Source: Hyphomonadaceae bacterium UBA4763 (GTDB lineage Bacteria > Pseudomonadota > Alphaproteobacteria > Caulobacterales > Aquidulcibacteraceae). Taken from it: a stretch of 14,138 nucleotides of DNA. Each line of letters begins with the position of its first letter. The stretch's first letter is position 1. This document shows positions 7,776 through 14,138 of this stretch, in pieces. The notes beneath the pieces were generated by a model. That model saw only the letters and a program-made list of their open reading frames with translations, ran no database searches and had not been told where the DNA came from. The stretch is from the NCBI GenBank assembly GCA_002403455.1, contig DHHV01000144.1:1-14138 (forward strand), given 5' to 3'. Both the position numbers and the translations under genes were made by a program.

Positions 7776-8679
7776 TGAGTTGTCGACGGGCTCGGCCAAC
7801 TAAATCGCCCACTGCCAAGTCGCCCACAATATTGATGTCCCTACAGGAGGCGTCAATCAATCGCGACCTGGCGTCAATATTGGCACGCAAGCTGTCGACG
7901 TCGCCATTGACCCAGGCCTGTGGGAAGGTACCCCAGGATGAGGCATCGGTCTCCATGCGGTTCAAATGCGCTCGAAAGCAGGCCAATTCGACGTGACGCG
8001 CTGCTGGTATTGGCGGGTTGGCTCGCAATTCCCGAATGGCCGCTAAAAAATCCATTTTCGCGATCTTAAACTCGACCGTCAGCACCTGTTTCTTGTGCTT
8101 GTCGTAAAGCTTGCGCACCGTGGTCGATGGATCGACGGTTTTCTCTAAGATCGCCTCGCGCAATGCGCGGGAGACTGCAATCGCCGCATAGCTCGGGCGA
8201 AGTTTTTCGATTTCTTTTGGTTTTACCTTGGTCAGGCCCATAATTGTGGTCAGGCGCCCATAATCGACCGGGTCGAGGATCGTTTTCAGGTCTTGGCCAT
8301 TCGCATTCTTTTCAATATCGTCTAAGGTATTCTGTACAGTGACCAAAGACCGCACCGCACTTATTATGCCGATATTTATATCAAGTTCAGGTTCGTCCGG
8401 CAGAATAATGTTGGCGCGCTGGATTATCGGCTCTATCTGATCGGTGCGCCATTGCGTATTCCTCGGCACCTCATCGATCAGGCCGAAGATATACATCTCA
8501 TTGTCGTCGCGGCTGGCGCGCCAGAGCGGCGGATAGCCGTTTTCGCCGATGACGATAATAGGATCATCGATCCGCAACTCATCTTCGCTTGCGGCGGCGG
8601 GCTCTTGCGCCGGCGCGGGCGCCAACATCGCCAGCGACAACGCCGCGGCGAAAGTGAAAGTGCGCAGATGATTGAGCAT
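7624..8679 (-). CDS. Secreted TraB/GumN-like protein, paralogue A, with degenerate active-site motifs
   Basis: This is a 351-residue protein with a signal peptide (hydrophobic core AAALSLAMLAPAPA, likely cleaved after APA or APAQ), so periplasmic or anchored outside. The overall pattern fits the TraB/GumN (TIKI-like) superfamily: PPLWRAS, then MYIFG, a W..DQIEPIIQRA helix, Trp-Gly-Asp spacing late in the chain, and a C-terminal DGILDQFRDRGYQVEF. However the expected GTxH is GLID (66-69), the usual glutamate after ADxxLxx is replaced by Asp/Pro, and the C-terminal GAGH is GVDR (320-323). Catalysis as known for the family is therefore doubtful. Cysteines in LACFRAHL and DASCRDI are shared with paralogue B and could form a disulfide. 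The ATG at 8679 has GGTGG seven bases upstream; an adjacent ATG at 8682 is possible. A tandem paralogue lies upstream on the same strand. Family assignment is moderate, function unknown. Confidence 0.78.
   Translation of the reverse strand: MLNHLRTFTFAAALSLAMLAPAPAQEPAAASEDELRIDDPIIVIGENGYPPLWRASRDDNEMYIFGLIDEVPRNTQWRTDQIEPIIQRANIILPDEPELDINIGIISAVRSLVTVQNTLDDIEKNANGQDLKTILDPVDYGRLTTIMGLTKVKPKEIEKLRPSYAAIAVSRALREAILEKTVDPSTTVRKLYDKHKKQVLTVEFKIAKMDFLAAIRELRANPPIPAARHVELACFRAHLNRMETDASSWGTFPQAWVNGDVDSLRANIDARSRLIDASCRDINIVGDLAVGDLVGRARRQLKDTLFWAAAKHKTGFVAMGVDRVLEKDGILDQFRDRGYQVEFVTPPEKSS
8440..8601. repeat. 5'-proximal conserved block of paralogue A (partner 9631-9792)
   Basis: This block encodes about residues 27-80 of paralogue A. 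It aligns without gaps to 9631-9792 with about a dozen differences over 162 bp. Outside it, toward the middle of the gene, similarity drops and indels appear. With the repeat at 7600-7775 it brackets a divergent central portion (7776-8439 versus 8958-9630). Confidence 0.75.
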
Positions 8680-8728
8680 CATATTTCCACCGTTCGAATG
8701 TGTGCCCCAATTTCCAGCGGAAGTATAT

Positions 8729-8754
8729 CGATAAGCAATAATATTTCGGGTCAC
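8729..8754 (-). promoter_or_regulatory. Putative promoter of paralogue A
   Basis: On the minus strand GTGACCC (8754-8748), an 11-nt spacer and GCTTATCG (8736-8729) resemble the Caulobacter housekeeping consensus TTGACGS-N10-14-GCTANAWC. The same elements with the same spacing lie before paralogue B, in flanking DNA that has otherwise diverged, which argues for function. The site is about 50 bp before the start codon. Confidence 0.55.
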
Positions 8755-8781
8755 GATTTTGCCGAACGCCTTCACGCCACC

Positions 8782-8957
8782 GTGTGAGCCGCGCGGTAGC
8801 TTTGCTCAGGACGACTTTTCCGGCGGCGTAACGAACTCTACCTGATAGCCGCGGTCGCGAAACTGGTCGAGAATGCCGTCCTTCTCCAGAATGCGGTCGA
8901 CGCCCATCGCCACAAAACCGGTTTTGTGTTTGGCCGCCGCCCAGAACAGCGTGTCTT
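8782..8957. repeat. Tandem-duplication repeat, copy 2 (motA-end remnant plus 3' end of paralogue B)
   Basis: This is the partner of 7600-7775, with about 98% identity. Its first 24 bp copy the motA stop region although no motA precedes it here. This places the duplication junction at 8781/8782 and shows that the duplicated unit, about 1.18 kb, started in the last codon of motA. Confidence 0.9.
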
Positions 8958-9879
8958 CGTGTTTCTGGCGGGCTTCTTCGAGATATTTGTTGAACGGCGT
9001 GTCTTCGACGGTGACGCGAACAACGTCCCAACACGACTGGATGCGCGACCCGGCATGGCGGATATTGCGCAGGCGCTCGACATCGCCATTGGCCCAGGCC
9101 TGCGGGCGCGCGCCCCAGGACGACGCGTTTGTCTCCATCTCTTTGAGCGCTTCGCGAAAGCAGGCAAGATGTAATTCGCGCGCGGCCGGGGCCGGCGGGT
9201 CCTTGCGGATTTCACGCGTCGCCGCCATGAATTCCTTTTTCGGGATGACCACGGTCGTCGATTGAACTTTCTTTTTGTGCTTGGCGTAGAGCTCTTCCAA
9301 TGCGCGCGAGGGGCTGACGGTCTTCTCTAAAATCGCCTCGCGCAGGGCCGTGCCGACCGTCGCCGCCGCAAAGGCCGGGCGGAGTTTTTCGACGTCTTTC
9401 GGCTTGGCTTTCGTCAGGCCCATAATGGCGATGAAGCGCCCATATTCGAGCGGATCAACGACGGTCTTGAGGTCTTGATTATTGTCGTTTTTTTGAATTT
9501 TATCGGCAAGGTCCTGGAATTCGCCGAGATTGCTGGCGAGCCGTAGCAAATTAAACAACCCGATATTTGAGGTGAACGTGGCGGCGCCTGGCAAAATGAT
9601 GTCGGCGCGCTGAATGATCGGCTCGATCTGATCGGTGCGCCATTGCGTATTCTTTGGGACCTCATCGATCAGGCCGAAAATATACATCTCATTGCCGTCG
9701 CGGCTCGCGCGCCAGAGCGGCGGATAGCCGTTTTCGCCGATGACGATGATGGGATCATCGATCCGCAATTGATCCTCGCTCGCGGCGGCGGGGGCGGTTG
9801 TATCTTGCGCCGGCGCGGGCGCCGCGAGCGCCAGCGACAACGCCAAAGCGAGGGGGAACGAACGCCAATTGGGGAGCAT
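8806..9879 (-). CDS. Secreted TraB/GumN-like protein, paralogue B, with degenerate active-site motifs
   Basis: This is a 357-residue tandem paralogue of the protein at 7624-8679. It has a signal peptide (core LALALSLALAAPAPA, cleavage near APAQ) and the same landmarks: PPLWRAS, MYIFGLIDEVP, WRTDQIEPIIQRADIILP, LACFREAL, AWANGDVERL and a C-terminus identical to paralogue A over the last 40 or so residues apart from one conservative change. As in A, the superfamily's GxxH positions read GLID (69-72) and GVDR (326-329), and the glutamate after ADxxL is proline. Conserved loss in both copies suggests it predates the duplication. The central region (about residues 90-310) differs strongly from A. 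It contains Lys-rich stretches (AKHKKKVQ) and a Cys pair (LACF, QSCW). The ATG at 9879 has AAAGGAAG about seven bases upstream and gives the normal signal peptide. No frameshift or stop interrupts it. Function unknown. Confidence 0.78.
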   Translation of the reverse strand: MLPNWRSFPLALALSLALAAPAPAQDTTAPAAASEDQLRIDDPIIVIGENGYPPLWRASRDGNEMYIFGLIDEVPKNTQWRTDQIEPIIQRADIILPGAATFTSNIGLFNLLRLASNLGEFQDLADKIQKNDNNQDLKTVVDPLEYGRFIAIMGLTKAKPKDVEKLRPAFAAATVGTALREAILEKTVSPSRALEELYAKHKKKVQSTTVVIPKKEFMAATREIRKDPPAPAARELHLACFREALKEMETNASSWGARPQAWANGDVERLRNIRHAGSRIQSCWDVVRVTVEDTPFNKYLEEARQKHEDTLFWAAAKHKTGFVAMGVDRILEKDGILDQFRDRGYQVEFVTPPEKSS

Positions 9880-9929
9880 CGGTCTTCCTTTGATCGGTTG
9901 AGTTTTGCCGTTTTTGGACAAATGCTAAT

Positions 9930-9955
9930 CGATAAGCAATAATGTCTCGGGTCAC
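9930..9955 (-). promoter_or_regulatory. Putative promoter of paralogue B
   Basis: On the minus strand GTGACCC (9955-9949), an 11-nt spacer and GCTTATCG (9937-9930) match the arrangement before paralogue A, at nearly the same distance (about 50 bp) from the start codon. The surrounding 16-bp core ATCGATAAGCAATAAT (plus strand) is identical in both copies. Confidence 0.55.
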
Positions 9956-9972
9956 GCCTCTACACGGAGGTT

Positions 9973-9988
9973 TCACACTGAATTGTGA
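9973..9988. repeat. Inverted repeat TCACA-N6-TGTGA between paralogue B and the gcv promoter
   Basis: Perfect 5-bp arms (9973-9977 and 9984-9988) flank 6 nt. The repeat lies just upstream of the minus-strand promoter of paralogue B and about 70 bp before the gcv -35 site. It could be a regulator site for either transcript. The arms are in the opposite order to the CRP/FNR-type TGTGA-N6-TCACA site. Confidence 0.3.
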
Positions 9989-10054
9989 GGGCTGCCCGCG
10001 CCGCTCCATAAATAGGGCGATCCTGGCCTGAACCAGTCCTGAATGATTGCGCCA

Positions 10055-10082
10055 TTGACAGCGGCAATCGCGCCTGTAGAAC
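10055..10082 (+). promoter_or_regulatory. Promoter of the gcv operon
   Basis: TTGACA (10055-10060) is a perfect -35 hexamer, and TAGAAC (10077-10082) follows after 16 nt. Read as the alphaproteobacterial consensus, TTGACAG and TANAWC fit well. Transcription would begin near 10089, about 23 nt before the riboswitch, as expected for a leader RNA. Confidence 0.65.
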
Positions 10083-10111
10083 CGCGTCAACGCTCGGGGA
10101 AGACCGAACGC

Positions 10112-10315
10112 GATCGCATGCGGGAGAGTGCGGGGCCTCCATCCCTCCGCCGCCGAAGGCGCAACCGCCCCGGAAACGCTCAGGCCAACGGACCGCAAGC
10201 GCGATCAGCAACGCTGGAAAACGGCGCGCCGCCACTTGGGCGTCGACGCCTACCGACGGAGTAAGCCGGCCGATTGCTTGGCGGCGAATCTCTCAGGTCC
10301 CAGGACAGCGGGGGC
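10112..10315 (+). promoter_or_regulatory. Tandem glycine riboswitch (two aptamers)
   Basis: This leader RNA element binds glycine and usually turns on glycine cleavage genes. Aptamer I has a P1 stem pairing 10112-10117 with 10201-10206 and 10119-10123 with 10193-10197. It contains the family's GGGAGAG (10122-10128), CCGAAGG-like core (10152-10158, then GCAA) and CTCAGG...GGAC (10179-10193). Aptamer II has P1 10212-10216 with 10306-10310. It contains CTGGAAAA, ACCGACGGAGTAAGCC (10252-10267) and ATCTCTCAGGTCCCAGGACAG (from 10288 in the 3' part of the aptamer). The two follow each other with a short linker, the tandem arrangement typical of this class. gcvT follows directly. No strong terminator stem with a U-tract follows, so control may be at translation. 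Confidence 0.9.
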
Positions 10316-10371
10316 GCATGTGTTTTACAGCTCGCTTGGGCTGTTGCGCGCCGATTTTTCTGGGAAAGCCC

Positions 10372-11541
10372 ATGTCAGCCGACGCTATTTGCCCGCCCGC
10401 GCCGCTGAAAGCGACGCCTCTGACGCAAATCCACCGCGATCGCGGCGGGCGCATGGTCCCGTTCGCCGGCTATGACATGCCGGTGCAATTTCCCGATGGG
10501 ATCATCGCCGAGCATTTATGGACGCGCAGCCATGCGGGGCTGTTCGACGTCTCGCATATGGGCCCGAGTTTTGTGCGGTTGCGCGACGGATTGGGCGCGC
10601 CGGGCGCGCATGAAAAAATCGCCGCGCTGCTGGAAACGCTGACGCCGACCGATCTTCAGGGGCTGGCGCCAGGCGAAATCCGCTATTCGCTTCTGCTGAA
10701 TGAAGTCGGCGGCATTCTCGATGATCTGATGATCGGGCGACCGGCCGAGCCGCAAGCGCAAGGCATGCTCTATGTCGTCGTCAATGCGGCCTGCAAGGAG
10801 GCCGATTGGGCGCGGATCGAGGCGAAATTGGGCGCAGATGTGGTGGTCGAGCGCGCCGACGCGAATGCGCTGATTGCGCTGCAAGGCCCGCTTGCCAAAG
10901 ACGTGATGGCGGGGATCGCGCCGGAGGCGCTGCGGCTGACCTTTATGCGGTTTGGGCGCTTTATGTGGAACGGCGCGCCGTTGGTGATCGCCCGGTCCGG
11001 CTATACGGGCGAGGACGGGTTTGAGATCCTTTGCCCGGCGGCGGTCGCGGCCGCTTTTGCGCGGACCTTGTTGGCCGATGAGCGGGTCAAGCCGATCGGG
11101 CTCGGCGCGCGCGATTCGCTGCGGCTGGAAGCAGGATTATGCCTCTATGGCCATGATCTGACGCCGGAGATTTCGCCGGCGGAAGCAAGTCTTGCCTGGG
11201 CGATCGGCAAACGCCGCCGCGCCGAGAACGGCTTTCCGGGCGCTGAGCGGATTTTGTACGAACTGGCGCATGGGCCGACCAAAAAGCGGATCGGCTTGAA
11301 GCTTGAAGGGCGCCAGCCGGCCCGCGAAGGCGCCAGTCTGCTGGGACCGGACGGCGCGCCGATCGGGATCATTACCTCGGGCGGCTATGCCCCGAGCCTC
11401 AGCGCGCCGATCGCCATGGGCTATGCGCCGCCAGCCTTGGCGAGGCCTGGAACGATGCTGGCGATCGAGGTGCGCGGCAAAGCGCTGCCGGCGCAGGTCG
11501 TTGCTGTGCCTTTCGTCGCCCAAAACTATTTTCGCGGCTGA
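10372..11541 (+). CDS. gcvT: Glycine cleavage system T protein (aminomethyltransferase)
   Basis: This 389-residue tetrahydrofolate-dependent enzyme takes the aminomethyl group from lipoyl-GcvH and releases ammonia and 5,10-methylene-THF. Family motifs are all in place: MVPFAGYDMPVQFPDGI near the N-terminus, FDVSHMG, the catalytic Asp region GGILDDLM at 113-120, SGYTGEDGFE at 209-218, GLGARDSLRLEAGLCLYGHDL at about 243-262, and the C-terminal ITSGGYAPSLSAPIAMGY. I chose the ATG at 10372 because GcvT proteins normally begin about 15-20 residues before the TPL..HR..GG segment and a GGGAAAG precedes it by 4 nt. An in-frame ATG at 10318 would add 18 unrelated residues and lies at the edge of the riboswitch. 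It is the first gene of the operon under the glycine riboswitch and is followed by gcvH after 60 bp. Confidence 0.95.
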   Translation: MSADAICPPAPLKATPLTQIHRDRGGRMVPFAGYDMPVQFPDGIIAEHLWTRSHAGLFDVSHMGPSFVRLRDGLGAPGAHEKIAALLETLTPTDLQGLAPGEIRYSLLLNEVGGILDDLMIGRPAEPQAQGMLYVVVNAACKEADWARIEAKLGADVVVERADANALIALQGPLAKDVMAGIAPEALRLTFMRFGRFMWNGAPLVIARSGYTGEDGFEILCPAAVAAAFARTLLADERVKPIGLGARDSLRLEAGLCLYGHDLTPEISPAEASLAWAIGKRRRAENGFPGAERILYELAHGPTKKRIGLKLEGRQPAREGASLLGPDGAPIGIITSGGYAPSLSAPIAMGYAPPALARPGTMLAIEVRGKALPAQVVAVPFVAQNYFRG

Positions 11542-11601
11542 TCAACGCGCCAACCAGCTTTCGTTTTTAAGCGTTTTGTTTTCATCGCAAAGGATCAAAC
11601 C

Positions 11602-11970
11602 ATGACCCGCTTTACCAAAGACCATGAATGGATCCGGCTCGAGGCGCAGGGCGCCGTGATCGGCATTACGGCTTACGCCGCCAAGCAATTGGGCGATGTG
11701 GTGTTTGTGGACCTGCCGGCGGTCGGCGCGCGCTTTGCGGCGGGCGCGCCCATGGCGGTGGTCGAGAGCGTCAAGGCCGCCTCTGACGTCTATGCGCCGG
11801 TCGCCGGCACGGTGGCGGCGGTGAATGAAGCACTGCGCGATGCGCCGCAGACCGTCAATGACGACCCGCAAGGGGCGGGCTGGTTCGCGGTGCTGCATTT
11901 GGCCGATCCGCAGGCGCTCGACGGATTGATGGACCAAAGCGCTTATGACGCGCTGATTGCGGGGCTTTGA
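11602..11970 (+). CDS. gcvH: Glycine cleavage system H protein
   Basis: This 122-residue lipoyl carrier shuttles the aminomethyl intermediate from the P protein to the T protein and hands the reduced lipoyl arm to the L protein. The N-terminus FTKDHEWIRL and the lipoylation site VVESVKAASDVYAPVAG are typical, with the modified lysine at position 58. The tail HLADPQALDGLMDQSAYDAL also fits. Length is normal. A GGATC-type ribosome-binding sequence within AAAGGATC lies about 8 nt before the ATG. It lies between gcvT (60 bp) and gcvPA (4 bp after its stop), so it is co-transcribed and probably translationally coupled to gcvPA. Confidence 0.97.
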   Translation: MTRFTKDHEWIRLEAQGAVIGITAYAAKQLGDVVFVDLPAVGARFAAGAPMAVVESVKAASDVYAPVAGTVAAVNEALRDAPQTVNDDPQGAGWFAVLHLADPQALDGLMDQSAYDALIAGL

Positions 11971-11974
11971 GAAC

Positions 11975-13318
11975 ATGCGTTATTTGCCGCTGACGAGCGA
12001 TGATCGCCGCGCGATGCTGAGCGCCATCGGCGTCGCCGATATCGATGCGCTCTACGAGAATGTGCCGATGGAGGCGCGGCGCAGCGGCGTCGTCGATCTG
12101 CCGCTGGCGCAGAGCGAAATGGCGGTCGAACGGGCGATGAACGCCTTTGCGGCGCGCAATGTGACGGCGGGCTCGGTTCCGTTTTTCATCGGCGCGGGGG
12201 CTTACCGCCACCATGTGCCGGCCAGCGTTGATCATTTGATCCAACGCTCGGAGTTTTTGACGACCTATACGCCCTATCAGCCGGAAATCGCGCAAGGCAC
12301 GCTGCAAAGCCTGTTCGAATTCCAGACCCAGGTCAGCGAATTGCTGGCCATGGAGGTCGCCAATTCCTCGATGTATGACGGCTCGACGGGGCTGGCGGAA
12401 GCCATGCTGATGGCGTGCAGGGTGACGCGGCGCAACAAGGTGATCTTCTCGGGCGGGGTGCATCCGCATTACCTGGAGACCGCCAAGACTTTGGCGCGCA
12501 CCGCGGGACTTGAGCTGGTCGCCTGCGCGCCGGCGATCGATGGAGAGAGCGCGGTGCTCGACCATCTCGATGCGGCGACGGCTTGCGTGATCGTGCAGAG
12601 CCCGAATGTGTTCGGCACATTGTCGAACCTTTCCCCAATCGCGGCGGCGGCGCAGGCTAAAGGCGCGTTGCTGGTCGCAAGCTTTACCGAGGCGATGGCG
12701 TTCGGCCTGGTCGAGCCGCCAGGCGCGATGGGCGCCGACATCGTCGCTGGCGAGGGCCAAAGCTTTGGCAATGCGTTGAATTTTGGCGGCCCCTATGTCG
12801 GCCTGTTTGCGACGCGCGAGAAATATATGCGGCAAATGCCGGGCCGATTGGCCGGCGAGACGATCGACGCCGATGGCCGGCGCGGCTTTGTGCTGACCTT
12901 GTCAACCCGCGAGCAGCATATCCGCCGCGACAAAGCGACCTCGAATATCTGCACCAATTCTGGGCTCTGCGCGCTCGCCTGGACGATCCACATGACGCTG
13001 CTGGGGGCCAAGGGCCTCGCCGCGACGGCGCAGATCAACCATGAGCGCGCGCTGGAAACGGCCGATGCGCTGAAAGGGCTGGCGGGCGTTGAGCTGCTGA
13101 CGCCGCGCTTTTTCAACGAATTTGCGCTGCGCCTCGCCAAACCGGCGCGCGGCGTCGTGCAGGCGATGGCCGATCGCGGCGTGTTGGGCGGGGTCGCCTA
13201 TAATCGCTTGGCGCCGCATGCAGGGCTGAAAGACGTGCTGATCGTCACGGCGACCGAATTGACCACGGATGAGGATATCGGCGCGCTGCGCGGCGCGTTG
13301 GCGGAGGCGTTGGCATGA
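11975..13318 (+). CDS. gcvPA: Glycine dehydrogenase (decarboxylating) subunit 1
   Basis: This is the 447-residue N-terminal half of the split, PLP-dependent P protein that decarboxylates glycine and loads the aminomethyl group on GcvH. It opens with MRYLPLTSDDRRAML and contains GSVPFFIGAGAYRHHVP, TTYTPYQPEIAQGTLQSLFEFQ and NSSMYDGSTGLAEAMLMA, all characteristic. The later SNICTNSGLCALAWTIHMTLLG and the C-terminal GGVAYNRLAPHAG fit as well. Length equals the family norm. This half does not carry the PLP lysine, which belongs to GcvPB. The ATG at 11975 begins 4 bp after the gcvH stop; a TTG at 11957 would overlap gcvH and adds nothing conserved. Its TGA overlaps the gcvPB start as ATGA, indicating translational coupling of the two subunits. 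Confidence 0.97.
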   Translation: MRYLPLTSDDRRAMLSAIGVADIDALYENVPMEARRSGVVDLPLAQSEMAVERAMNAFAARNVTAGSVPFFIGAGAYRHHVPASVDHLIQRSEFLTTYTPYQPEIAQGTLQSLFEFQTQVSELLAMEVANSSMYDGSTGLAEAMLMACRVTRRNKVIFSGGVHPHYLETAKTLARTAGLELVACAPAIDGESAVLDHLDAATACVIVQSPNVFGTLSNLSPIAAAAQAKGALLVASFTEAMAFGLVEPPGAMGADIVAGEGQSFGNALNFGGPYVGLFATREKYMRQMPGRLAGETIDADGRRGFVLTLSTREQHIRRDKATSNICTNSGLCALAWTIHMTLLGAKGLAATAQINHERALETADALKGLAGVELLTPRFFNEFALRLAKPARGVVQAMADRGVLGGVAYNRLAPHAGLKDVLIVTATELTTDEDIGALRGALAEALA

Positions 13319-14138
13319 GCATGAACACCCAAGGACGGCGGACGACGCCTTATGCCGGCATGCGCCAGACGATGGCGGCGACGATTTCCGGCTCGCGCGG
13401 GCTGGTGCAGGCCGAAAACTTGATTTTCGAGATCGGCACGACGCAAACGACCGGCGTCGATGTTGCGCCGGCCAAGGGCCTCGCGCCGCGTCTGGGCGGG
13501 CTGGAGCGGCGCGCGCCGCTCGATTTGCCGGGCCTCTCCGAGCCCGAAACCATGCGCCATTATGTGCGGCTGTCGCAGCGCAATTACGCCATTGATTTGG
13601 GCGTGTTTCCGCTCGGCTCTTGTACGATGAAGCACAATCCGCGCCTAAATGAAAAAATGGCGCGCTTGCCCGGTTTTGGCGATATCCATCCGTTGCAGCC
13701 GCAATCCACCGTGCAAGGCGCGCTTGGCCTGATCGATGCGCTGGCGCATTGGCTGAAAGTTCTCACCCACATGCCGGCCGTGGCGATGACGCCAAAAGCC
13801 GGCGCGCATGGCGAGCTCTGCGGCATGCTGGCGATCAAAGCGGCGCTGGATGCGCGCGGCGACAGCCATCGCAAGCGCGTGCTGGTGCCCGCCTCGGCGC
13901 ATGGCACCAATCCGGCGACCGCCGTGCAATGCGGCTTTGAGGTCGATGAAATCGCCGCCGGCCCCGATGGCCTGGTCGATCTGGAGGCGCTGAAGGCCAA
14001 GATCGGCCCCGACATCGCCGCGATCATGCTGACCAATCCGAACACCTGCGGGCTGTTCGAGAAAGACATCCGCGTCATCGCCGATCTGATCCACGCCGCG
14101 GGCGGCTATTTCTATTGCGACGGCGCCAATTTCAACGC
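13315..14138 (+). CDS. gcvPB: Glycine dehydrogenase (decarboxylating) subunit 2, cut by the window edge
   Basis: The first 274 codons are present; the family is usually a little over 500 residues, so about half is missing because the window ends, not because the gene is broken. The ATG overlaps the gcvPA stop by four bases. The sequence carries YVRLSQRNYAIDLGVFPLGS followed by CTMKHNPR (Cys at residue 103), MARLPGFGDIHPLQP, AGAHGELCGMLAIKA, VLVPASAHGTNPATA and, at the edge, YFYCDGANFN. These are hallmarks of the PLP-binding subunit. The PLP-anchoring lysine lies beyond the window, so catalytic competence cannot be confirmed here. No stop or frameshift interrupts the frame. Confidence 0.96.
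   Translation, partial: MSMNTQGRRTTPYAGMRQTMAATISGSRGLVQAENLIFEIGTTQTTGVDVAPAKGLAPRLGGLERRAPLDLPGLSEPETMRHYVRLSQRNYAIDLGVFPLGSCTMKHNPRLNEKMARLPGFGDIHPLQPQSTVQGALGLIDALAHWLKVLTHMPAVAMTPKAGAHGELCGMLAIKAALDARGDSHRKRVLVPASAHGTNPATAVQCGFEVDEIAAGPDGLVDLEALKAKIGPDIAAIMLTNPNTCGLFEKDIRVIADLIHAAGGYFYCDGANFN

Noticed and set aside
9973..9988. A possible CRP/FNR-type site
   Set aside because: The arms are TCACA then TGTGA, the opposite order to the CRP half-site arrangement, so only a generic inverted repeat is recorded.
10318..10371. An upstream in-frame ATG that would extend gcvT by 18 residues
   Set aside because: The extension is not conserved in GcvT proteins and begins at the edge of the riboswitch. 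The ATG at 10372 gives the normal N-terminus.
11855..12835. A 326-codon open frame on the minus strand opposite gcvH and gcvPA
   Set aside because: The plus strand here encodes full-length GcvH and GcvPA with all family motifs. The antisense frame is Arg/His-rich, without recognisable domains, and is a usual by-product of GC-rich codon use.

Overview
The window reads as chromosomal DNA of a motile, GC-rich alphaproteobacterium. The evidence is the secG-pyrG pairing, a SecG with a long Pro/Ala-rich tail, a motA with no motB beside it, split gcvPA/gcvPB genes, and promoter-like sites resembling the Caulobacter housekeeping consensus. The order cannot be settled from this stretch. Most of it is ordinary housekeeping DNA. 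I see no phage, IS element, tRNA, rRNA, CRISPR array or defence cassette. Positions 1-104 hold nothing I can identify.

Layout. At 105-389 on the minus strand lies rpmF (ribosomal protein L32) with a clear intrinsic terminator. At 542-1675 (plus) is a flavin-dependent N-methyl amino acid oxidase of the monomeric sarcosine oxidase / SolA type, whose stop codon abuts the stop of pyrG. At 1676-3906 (minus) are secG and pyrG, transcribed secG to pyrG and separated by a strong terminator-shaped hairpin in the pyrG leader. At 4134-6551 (plus) is a two-gene unit: a polytopic DUF898/YjgN membrane protein followed by a membrane-anchored M48 zinc protease. At 6733-7605 (plus) is motA, a flagellar stator subunit.

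At 7624-9879 (minus) are two tandem paralogues of a secreted TraB/GumN-like protein. They arose by a tandem duplication whose left edge falls in the last codon of motA. The two copies are nearly identical at both ends but divergent in the middle. Both have lost the paired GxxH motifs and the glutamate thought to make up the active site of this superfamily. This pair is the most unusual feature of the window.

From 10055 to the right edge (plus) runs a glycine-catabolism operon: promoter, tandem glycine riboswitch, gcvT, gcvH, gcvPA and gcvPB, the last cut by the window edge. It encodes the T, H and split P proteins of the glycine cleavage system, which turns glycine into CO2, ammonia and methylene-tetrahydrofolate. 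The riboswitch would couple expression to glycine level. The oxidase at the left could supply glycine if its substrate is sarcosine, but it is about 9 kb away and the link is only a guess.
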